Shown: positions 13,591 through 20,119 of the stretch, one piece after another
How positions within the stretch are numbered: position 1 is the first letter of the stretch
How the letters are laid out: every line of letters starts with the position of its first letter
Origin: a virus
IMG/VR virus record: IMGVR_UViG_3300025626_000127
Span: 1 to 24,022 of that record
Direction: 5' to 3' (one strand)
DNA: 24,022 bases
Notes under the pieces: model-generated
The model's database searches: none
The model's input: the letters and a program-made list of their open reading frames with translations, nothing else
What the model was told of the DNA's origin: nothing
Position numbers and translations under genes: made by a program

Positions 13591-13911
13591 ATGGCTAGAA
13601 CAAAAGTAAAAAGCGAATTATTAGCGGATGAATTCTTTTCGTCTAGTGTAATTACAACTAACGTTGACTGGACAGCCTCATCTGTATTTACAAAAACATG
13701 TACCGCTGATACCACACTTACATTTTCAAATGTAAAAACAGGCATGGTAAAAACATTAGTTATTGATGGCAACTACGCATTAACTTGGCCAGCTGGAGTA
13801 AAATGGTTAAACGGAACATATAGCGGAACAGCTACAAAAAACATTATTCAGTTAATATCAACAAATGATGATACTGAAATATTTGGAACAATATCAAATT
13901 ATACTGCATAA
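13591..13911 (+). CDS. Small beta-rich fibre-associated protein (paralogue 3 of 3)
   Basis: 106 residues: MARTKVKSELLADEFF, VDWTASSVFTKT, TLTFSNVKTGMVKTLVI, a YALTWPAGVKW strand, ATKNIIQLISTNDD and FGTISNYT. It aligns motif for motif with its immediate upstream neighbour, which makes a local tandem duplication the simplest origin, and with the more distant copy at 2003. It starts two bases after the previous stop and its stop overlaps the next ATG (TAATG). No catalytic residues are evident. Confidence 0.65.
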   Translation: MARTKVKSELLADEFFSSSVITTNVDWTASSVFTKTCTADTTLTFSNVKTGMVKTLVIDGNYALTWPAGVKWLNGTYSGTATKNIIQLISTNDDTEIFGTISNYTA

Positions 13912-14153
13912 TGAAAGCACGTTTAGAAAGCGGAAAGGTTGTAAAGTACAATACTATTCCAAATATATTATCGAACAGCAATAAAAGTATTACAAACGCA
14001 AATGTAGCTTCTGATGAAGTTTTAGAAGAGTTTGGTTTTTTTAATGTTGTTGTTCCAGAATATAATATAGAAACACAAGCAATAAACAATTTACACTTTA
14101 GTCCTACAGGCAATTACTTTACGTATGATGTTGTAGAAAAAGAAACAGAATAA
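13911..14153 (+). CDS. Small fibre-region hypothetical protein
   Basis: 80 residues beginning MKARLESGKVVKYNTIPNIL, then a polar middle, an EEFGFFNVVVPEYNIETQ segment and a closing NLHFSPTGNYFTYDVVEKE. The order of a short basic strand, a GF(F)-VV-P-YN core and an aromatic YFTYDV strand recurs in small proteins beside fibre genes in other phages that I remember, where it has no known role (perhaps a fibre chaperone or adaptor). It lies one base overlapped with its upstream neighbour and one base before the second giant fibre. Confidence 0.55.
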   Translation: MKARLESGKVVKYNTIPNILSNSNKSITNANVASDEVLEEFGFFNVVVPEYNIETQAINNLHFSPTGNYFTYDVVEKETE

Positions 14154-14154
14154 T

Positions 14155-17100
14155 ATGGCTATTAACGAACGTCTAGTACATACCGCATCAGCATCAGCAG
14201 CAGGAACAGGTAATCAAGAAGAAGGATTGATGCTTCACTTAGATGCTAACGATGTTGACTCTTATGATGGAGATGGAGATGTTTGGTATGATATACACGA
14301 TCATGAGTATACACCTGCTACAAATGTTTCAGAGCATTTTAATACTGTTTTATATACTGGAACAAGTTTAACAAATGCAATAACAGGAGTCGGGTTTTCT
14401 CCTGATTTAGTTTGGCTGAAACAACGCAATAGTGCACAGAACCACGGGCTTTTTGATACCGTAAGGGGGACAAATAATTTCATAATGTCTAACAGTACTA
14501 GTGCTGAAAACGCTCGAACCACAGATACGTTATCTTCTTTTGATGCTGACGGATTTACTTTAACGCCATATAGCAGCGATGCTTTTATAAATTATACAGG
14601 CAGAACTATGGTTGCGTGGTGTTTTAAAGCAGGTGGATTAAAAAATAAAGCTGCTGGTTTTAATGGAAGTAGTTCAAATATTGATATTTCTGGAAATCCG
14701 CTTGGAGTTAATGATTTTACTTATTCAGTTTGGTTTAACGCTGGTACTGTTTCTGTAGCTAATCAAAATATTATAACTTCTAATGCAGGTCACGTAAATT
14801 ATGGTATACAAGTAACAGGTACGGGAGTGTCAATGTATGCTTTAAATTCTTCAGGAGGTGCAGAATATCTTGTATCAAACACAGGATTAGTATCTGCAGG
14901 AACTTGGTATCACATAGCTTATGTAAAAAGTTCTATTTCAGGTCATTCTTTATACTTAAACGGCAATGTTGTAGCTAGTGATTCAGCGTTTACAGGAAAT
15001 TGCGCATCGGGAACTGGAAATGAAACCACAATAGGCTCAGCAAACAATAATATACAGTGGTTTAATGGTAAAATAAGTCAAGTAAGACTTTTTAACAGTG
15101 CATTAACCTCTTCACAAATAACACAATTATACAATGAAACTCCGGAAGAAAATAATGGACATTTACTTGGTTGTGTTGCTGCATTTCCATTAAACGATAA
15201 TGCAAATGAAATAGACAATAACTATACTGCAACTGCATCAAATGTAACTTTTGGTTTGCCTGGTTATGCAAATAGAAACAACGAAGGAACAACTGAAAGC
15301 ACTGTTAGTGCAAATAATGATTTAGGATTTAGTGTTGTTAAATATAACGGTCTTAACACAGCAGTTACAGCTGGGCACGGTTTGGAATCGCCTCCTGAAA
15401 TGGTAATTTGCAAGCCATTAGCCGCAGGAGCTTGGGCTGTATGGCATAAAGATATGGCTTCTGACCTTGATAAAAATTATATACCATTAACAACAGGGGC
15501 TACAACTCCAAACGCATCAAGCTTGTGGAACTATTCTAATTGGGGGGCTACAAAAATAGGTTCATCTAATCCACTAATGTTTGGTACTAATAATGATATT
15601 ATAGCCTACTGCTTTACATCTAAAAGAGGTGTAAGTAAAGTAGGTAGTTATAGAGGCACAGGTGCTTCTATGGATGTTTACACTGGATTTGAACCTGCAT
15701 TTGTAATAATAAAGAATGCTAGTGCTAGTGCTTCTTGGCATATTTTTGACAATGAAAGAACACAGTCCAACCCTTCAACTGGAGCTTTATTTCCTGATGA
15801 TTCACTTGCAGAAGCAGACTACAATAATGTTTTTGAATTTACATCTACTGGCTTTAGAAACTTAGTTACAAGTACATCTTTAAACACAAATGGAAGTACT
15901 TACATCTACTACGCAGTAGCTAAAGACACTAATGAAACTGAGTTAGCTGACACTGTAGGATTTAAACCTTCAATAGACCCAGAAGACCATTTCAACACCG
16001 TTACTTACACTGGTGATGCTTCTACAAGGTCGATAACTGGCGTTGGATTTCAACCAGATTTAGTCTGGATAAAAGAACGAGATGATACAGCTAATCATCA
16101 CATATTTGATGTTTTAAGAGGTGGCAACAAGAAGATTTCCTCAAACACTACATCAGCAGAGGGTAGTGCATTGGATTTTACTCTTGATAGTGATGGTTTT
16201 TCTATTAACAACGCTGCCTACGGAGATTTGAACGGGTTAAATGACACCTACGTTGCTTGGTGTTTCAAAGCAGGAGGTGCAGCATCGTTGAATGAACAGG
16301 GCGATATAGATTCTCAGGTAAGTGTTAACAATGACTTAGGATTCAGTATTGCTAAATATACGGCAACTGGAGTCACTGCAACAGTAGGTCACGGATTAGA
16401 TACACCACCAGAAATGATTATAGCAAAAACAACAAACCAGGCTTATAACTGGATTGTTTACCACAAAGACATAGGTGCTTCAAATTATCTGATGCTTAAT
16501 ACCACAAATGCCCTTGCTTCCAGTTCGGCTTTTATGAACAATACTAGTCCAACAAGTAGTGTATTTACGGCAGGTGCAGGACAAAACCTAAACTACGCAA
16601 ATAATGACCAAATAGTAGCATATAATTTCACATCTAAAAGAGGAGTATCTAAAGTAGGAAGCTTTGAGGGTACAGGTGCTTCAGGTAATAAAATTTATAC
16701 TGAGTTTGAACCTGCTTTTGTTATGTGGAAAAATGCTGACAATAGTGCATCTAACTCAATGTGGTTTATGTTTGATAACCAAAGAGGAGAGTCTGCTTAT
16801 CTTATGGCTAACTCTAATTCTATAGAAGGAACTGACGCTTCTGTTCAATTTCATAGAGATGGATTTATTGTTCCTAATGCTGGAGCTATAAATAACAGTG
16901 GTCAAACTCACATATACTACGCAGTAGCTAAAAACACAAACAACGAACAGCCACACCTAGAACTTAACTTAGAGGCTGACTCTTATAGTGGCTCAGGTGA
17001 CTGGTTAGATTCAAGTGGTAATGGAAACAACGGAACTATAACAGGTGCTACTCATAATGATGAGTTAGGAGACTTCTTTGATTTAGATGGAAGTGGAGAC

Positions 17101-18153
17101 TATATTGATATACCTACATCAGGAGTTTTTACTGGTGATTTCACTGTAGAAATGTGGTGGAATTTTAACACATTGAGCCCTCCTAGCGGCAGTGCGTATA
17201 GAATGCTTTTAGGAGCTTCAGGTTATTCTGGTGGTAGTGGATTAGGTCATTATATTGAAAACAATAGACTTAGAACTTGGGTTAGTGTTAATGGTAGTAC
17301 TAGTAATGTTTTAAATGGTTCAGGAACTGATTTAACTACAAATAAATGGCAACACGTTGTATTAACAAGAAGTGGAGGTACTTATACTCAGTACATAGAC
17401 ACGAATCAGGTTGGTCAAGCTTCAGGTACAACTGCATCTTTAGACGGGGCTAATTCAAGAATTGGTGGACATTATAACGTAGCATCATCACACGATATAA
17501 ATGCTAAAGTTGGACAAGTAAGATTGTATGATACTGCACTAAGTCAAGCACAAATAAGACAAAACTATAACTTTACTAAGCCTAGTTATCCTAATGGGTT
17601 TGATGCTGCATTAACGAATATGAGTAGTAGTGATTTTGACCCTTCTGACGGACATTTCACTTTTAGTGCAGATAACGATAGAATGCAAACTTCTTTTCAA
17701 CCTAACGTAACAGTACCTTTTACTGCCTCTGTATGGGTTAAACGTAATTCAGGCAATAGTGGATATAAAATAGTAATAGACTATACTCAAAACGCATCAC
17801 CTTATAATGGCTTTGGTATTTTTCACGATGGAACAGGTGATTATGGTATGGCTATAAATGGAGGCACGGATGTTACCATAGGCTCAGAAACATCAGGGTT
17901 TGACCACTTAGTTTTTGTTTACAATGGAGGTACCAGCTGCAAAACTTATATAAATGGAGTTGGCACAACAAGAACACTTAACAATGCTATAGCTCAGCCT
18001 AATACCAGCACTAATTTCGTTGTAGGTAATAGTTACGTAAGTACGTGGTCATCATCTAGGATGGATGTAAGTGATGTTAAATTTTACGATAGAGCATTAA
18101 CTGATGATGAAGTAACTGCTCAGCACGGTATAGGTTATAACGGAATAGGATAA
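14155..18153 (+). CDS. Giant tail-fibre protein with duplicated domains and LamG-like folds
   Basis: 1332 residues. After a short N-terminus there are two copies of a module A (about 61-160 and 611-710) with HFNTVxYTG, GVGFxPDLVW, RxxxxNHxxFD and VAWCFKAGG. Each is followed, directly or after a LamG-like domain (166-333), by a module B (about 387-595 and 725-931) that begins NNDLGFSxxKY and ends IYYAVAK; I associate module B with DUF7483-type fibre domains. Two further LamG-like jelly rolls close the protein (about 935-1144, with FTVEMWWNF and WQHVVLTR; and 1151-1322, with FTASVWVKR). LamG folds usually bind carbohydrate, so this is probably a polysaccharide-binding fibre. No hydrolase motif is visible. 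Its stop overlaps the holin start. Confidence 0.85.
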   Translation: MAINERLVHTASASAAGTGNQEEGLMLHLDANDVDSYDGDGDVWYDIHDHEYTPATNVSEHFNTVLYTGTSLTNAITGVGFSPDLVWLKQRNSAQNHGLFDTVRGTNNFIMSNSTSAENARTTDTLSSFDADGFTLTPYSSDAFINYTGRTMVAWCFKAGGLKNKAAGFNGSSSNIDISGNPLGVNDFTYSVWFNAGTVSVANQNIITSNAGHVNYGIQVTGTGVSMYALNSSGGAEYLVSNTGLVSAGTWYHIAYVKSSISGHSLYLNGNVVASDSAFTGNCASGTGNETTIGSANNNIQWFNGKISQVRLFNSALTSSQITQLYNETPEENNGHLLGCVAAFPLNDNANEIDNNYTATASNVTFGLPGYANRNNEGTTESTVSANNDLGFSVVKYNGLNTAVTAGHGLESPPEMVICKPLAAGAWAVWHKDMASDLDKNYIPLTTGATTPNASSLWNYSNWGATKIGSSNPLMFGTNNDIIAYCFTSKRGVSKVGSYRGTGASMDVYTGFEPAFVIIKNASASASWHIFDNERTQSNPSTGALFPDDSLAEADYNNVFEFTSTGFRNLVTSTSLNTNGSTYIYYAVAKDTNETELADTVGFKPSIDPEDHFNTVTYTGDASTRSITGVGFQPDLVWIKERDDTANHHIFDVLRGGNKKISSNTTSAEGSALDFTLDSDGFSINNAAYGDLNGLNDTYVAWCFKAGGAASLNEQGDIDSQVSVNNDLGFSIAKYTATGVTATVGHGLDTPPEMIIAKTTNQAYNWIVYHKDIGASNYLMLNTTNALASSSAFMNNTSPTSSVFTAGAGQNLNYANNDQIVAYNFTSKRGVSKVGSFEGTGASGNKIYTEFEPAFVMWKNADNSASNSMWFMFDNQRGESAYLMANSNSIEGTDASVQFHRDGFIVPNAGAINNSGQTHIYYAVAKNTNNEQPHLELNLEADSYSGSGDWLDSSGNGNNGTITGATHNDELGDFFDLDGSGDYIDIPTSGVFTGDFTVEMWWNFNTLSPPSGSAYRMLLGASGYSGGSGLGHYIENNRLRTWVSVNGSTSNVLNGSGTDLTTNKWQHVVLTRSGGTYTQYIDTNQVGQASGTTASLDGANSRIGGHYNVASSHDINAKVGQVRLYDTALSQAQIRQNYNFTKPSYPNGFDAALTNMSSSDFDPSDGHFTFSADNDRMQTSFQPNVTVPFTASVWVKRNSGNSGYKIVIDYTQNASPYNGFGIFHDGTGDYGMAINGGTDVTIGSETSGFDHLVFVYNGGTSCKTYINGVGTTRTLNNAIAQPNTSTNFVVGNSYVSTWSSSRMDVSDVKFYDRALTDDEVTAQHGIGYNGIG
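14335..16950 (+). repeat. Internal duplication of modules A and B in the 1332-residue fibre
   Basis: Module A occurs at about 14335-14635 and 15985-16282; module B at about 15312-15940 and 16327-16946. Shared stretches include ITGVGF-PDLVW, AWCFKAGG, FTSKRGVSKVGS and IYYAVAK. At the DNA level the end of module B still shares the run TACTACGCAGTAGCTAAA in both copies, while most of the rest has diverged. The second pair lacks the intervening LamG-like domain that separates A and B in the first. Confidence 0.8.
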
Positions 18154-18566
18154 TGGGAAAGAAGAAATTTAAAGACACCAACGTTGGGAAATTTTTATTA
18201 GAAAAGATTCCCAGCGTTGTTGGAGCCATTGCAGGTGATACACCTGTAGGTTCTGTAATACAAGCTATAATCGGTGGTAGTGATATGTCACCAGAAGATA
18301 AAGAAGTTGCTCTTAAAAAATTAGATATTGAAAGAGCGGAAATTGATGGAACAACAAGAAGATGGGTTGCAGACGCTCGGTCAGGAAGCTGGCTTGCTGC
18401 TAATGTACGGCCGTTAACATTGGTATTTTTAGTAATAGCATATGTTGCTGGTTGGTATATGGGTTATCCATTAGATGACATAACGGGACTATTAACAATA
18501 GTTATCGGGGGCTATTTCGGATCACGAGGAGTCGAGAAGGTGTTCGGAAATAATAAACATAAATGA
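18153..18566 (+). CDS. Holin, GTA-type 3TM family
   Basis: 137 residues. Holins form lesions in the inner membrane that time lysis. The N-terminal region contains a GDTPVGSVIQAIIGG hydrophobic patch (about 29-43). A central acidic/basic helix (LDIERAEIDGTTRRWVADAR) leads into the signature RSGSWLAANVRPLTLVFLV (about 76-95), the first strong membrane helix, and a second one with a GLLTIVIGGYFGSRGVEKV end. This matches what I know of the family called holin of 3TMs for gene-transfer release (GTA_holin_3TM). It overlaps the fibre stop (TAATG) and is followed by an overlapping small membrane protein and the endolysin, a typical lysis cassette. Confidence 0.85.
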   Translation: MGKKKFKDTNVGKFLLEKIPSVVGAIAGDTPVGSVIQAIIGGSDMSPEDKEVALKKLDIERAEIDGTTRRWVADARSGSWLAANVRPLTLVFLVIAYVAGWYMGYPLDDITGLLTIVIGGYFGSRGVEKVFGNNKHK

Positions 18567-18718
18567 TAAATACAGATTTGAAAATATACGGTTTAAATAT
18601 AACGGCATTATTTGCTAGTTCAGACATGGCACACAATATTAATCCTACGTTACAAACGCTTGTGTTGGTGCTTACAATAGTTTATACTTCAATCAATATA
18701 TATAAAAAATTTAAATAA
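18563..18718 (+). CDS. Small membrane protein in lysis cassette
   Basis: 51 residues. ATG 18563 overlaps the holin stop (ATGA). The sequence starts MINTDLKIYGLNITALFAS and has a hydrophobic segment TLVLVLTIVYTSI (about 35-46), with a basic end YKKFK. KIYGLN followed by one or two membrane segments is a pattern I have seen in short phage proteins, commonly beside holin and endolysin genes. A role as antiholin or second pore component is plausible by position only. It is below the size usually called automatically. Confidence 0.65.
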   Translation: MINTDLKIYGLNITALFASSDMAHNINPTLQTLVLVLTIVYTSINIYKKFK

Positions 18719-18719
18719 T

Positions 18720-19076
18720 ATGAAATTAAAATATTTTACAGACGAAGGGGATTTTAAAGGTAACATGGATAAAATGGATCCTAAGCTTTTAGGTATGCTT
18801 GATGCTCTTAGAAAAGAGTATGGTTTTCCTATAACCATAAACTCCTCTTATAGATCACCAGAGCATCCTATAGAAGCTGCTAAAAATAAACCAGGTGAAC
18901 ATGCGCACGGTGCGGCTGTAGATATTAAATGCGTAGGAGGTGAGGCTACATACTTATTAGTTGCAGCAGCAATTAAATGTGGCTTTAAAAGAATAGGTAT
19001 ATCAAGAAAGAGTAACTTTGTGCACGTAGGCATAGGTTACCCAGGAGCGCCTAGCACTACTATTTGGACATACTAA
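18720..19076 (+). CDS. M15 family peptidase, likely endolysin
   Basis: 118 residues, the whole being the catalytic domain. It would cleave peptide cross-links of peptidoglycan. Motifs: INSSYRSPEHP (40-50), GEHAHGAAVDIK (59-70) with His61 and Asp68 in the H-x6-D spacing of zinc ligands, and RIGISRKSNFVHVGIG (91-106) with His102 as third ligand. Many M15 enzymes have HVD here; this one has HVG. The domain corresponds to Peptidase_M15_3 (PF08291). There is no signal peptide, so it needs the holin to reach the wall. It lies one base after the small membrane protein, completing the lysis cassette. Confidence 0.9.
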   Translation: MKLKYFTDEGDFKGNMDKMDPKLLGMLDALRKEYGFPITINSSYRSPEHPIEAAKNKPGEHAHGAAVDIKCVGGEATYLLVAAAIKCGFKRIGISRKSNFVHVGIGYPGAPSTTIWTY

Positions 19077-19086
19077 AATAACTTAA

Positions 19087-19305
19087 ATGAAATTAATTAG
19101 AAAGATAAGCATTGGGCAGGATTATAAAAATGAAGCAATGCACTACTCTGTAGGTCAAGAAGTTTACGGAGGTCATAAGATATGTGACATATTAGAAGAA
19201 GATGGTAATTACAAGATCTATATTCAAAAAGACGGAGCTCAGCTGCCTTGGAAACATTTCAATGCGAATATGGCTGTATCAATAGAATATAACTTAGACT
19301 ACTAA
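19087..19305 (+). CDS. Small hypothetical protein near terminase
   Basis: 72 residues starting MKLIRKISIGQDYKNEAMHY, then SVGQEVYGGHKICDILEED, a NYKIYIQK strand and a closing PVSI-like segment (MAVSIEYNLDY). The family feel, with an AMHY-VGQEV--G-KI opening and a short W-x-F core, is known to me from phage genomes directly upstream of packaging genes, without assigned function. It is beta-rich with no membrane helix. It lies ten bases after the endolysin and ends right before the next start. Confidence 0.6.
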   Translation: MKLIRKISIGQDYKNEAMHYSVGQEVYGGHKICDILEEDGNYKIYIQKDGAQLPWKHFNANMAVSIEYNLDY

Positions 19306-19893
19306 ATGAAATCACTATACAATTATATTATATCAACAACCAATCGATACGATAATAAAGTGTCTATCGATAACAAAGAACTTATACTAAATACAGAAAT
19401 AACCGAACGTGATTATAAGTTTGTAAATAGAATTGGAACTGTAGTTAATGTTCCTATTAATATAAACACACCTATAAAACCAGGTAATGAAGTTATTATA
19501 CATCACAACGTATTTAGAAGATGGTTTGATGCAAGAGGAAATGAAAGAAACTCGGGTAGCTATATAGACGAAGATAAATATATAGTTTCACAAGATCAAC
19601 TCTTTGCATATAAGCAAAACAATAAGTGGCACTGCCCAAATATGTATTGTTTTGTAGAACCTTTAGAAAACGAAGACATATGGAGCACCGAGAGCGAACA
19701 AAAGCTTTTGGGAAAGCTTACATATACAAACGACTATTTGGAGTCCCTAGGGTTGTCCTATGGCGATACCGTAGGGTTTACTCCAGATTCTGAGTATGAA
19801 TTTAACATAGATGATAAAAAATTATATAGAATTTTATCAACAGACATAACTATCAACTATGGACATAAAAAAGAAACGAGAACTTATTCTTAA
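19306..19893 (+). CDS. Two-domain GroES-like (Cpn10-like) protein
   Basis: 195 residues. The first half (about 5-103) shows a Cpn10-like order: a first strand LYNYIIS, RIGTVVNVP, IKPGNEVIIHHNVFRRW, then KYIVSQDQLFAYK, mirroring the bacterial pattern G-V--V ... GD-V ... Y-I---DI-A. The second half (about 135-186) repeats it more weakly: LLGKLTY, LGLSYGDTVGFTP, EYEFNIDDKKLYRILSTDIT. A long insert replaces the usual mobile loop, and GGIVL is absent, so it may not cap GroEL. I recall proteins of this type labelled co-chaperonin in uncultured phages. It overlaps the TerS candidate by 35 bases. A virion or packaging role is an alternative. Confidence 0.6.
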   Translation: MKSLYNYIISTTNRYDNKVSIDNKELILNTEITERDYKFVNRIGTVVNVPININTPIKPGNEVIIHHNVFRRWFDARGNERNSGSYIDEDKYIVSQDQLFAYKQNNKWHCPNMYCFVEPLENEDIWSTESEQKLLGKLTYTNDYLESLGLSYGDTVGFTPDSEYEFNIDDKKLYRILSTDITINYGHKKETRTYS

Positions 19894-20119
19894 AGCTACA
19901 GAAAATTCAATAAATGAATTAATAAAAGTTATGAATAAGAAAATGGATCCAGATGAATTAGATCCTGAAAAAGTTAAAATATCTGCTTCAGCATATAGAT
20001 TAGCAATGGAAGACGCTATCACAATGTTAGATAGAGTTGAGGAGTTGTCTAATATAAAAGAAGAAGGAGAAAAAGAAAAAAGAGAATTCTTTGGTGTGGA
20101 GGGCCGCACTAATGTATAA
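19859..20119 (+). CDS. Candidate small terminase subunit
   Basis: 86 residues, all helical and highly charged: KKKRELILKATENSINELIKV, a DPDELDPEKVK turn, then SAYRLAMEDAITMLDRVEEL and a Lys/Glu-rich tail. A small helical protein encoded immediately before TerL is the expected place for TerS, which recognises phage DNA and nucleates packaging. No specific DNA-binding motif can be named. Its start overlaps the previous gene by 35 bases; an in-frame ATG at 19931 would avoid this but drop a well-formed helix. It overlaps TerL by 8 bases. The assignment depends on position. Confidence 0.5.
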   Translation: MDIKKKRELILKATENSINELIKVMNKKMDPDELDPEKVKISASAYRLAMEDAITMLDRVEELSNIKEEGEKEKREFFGVEGRTNV

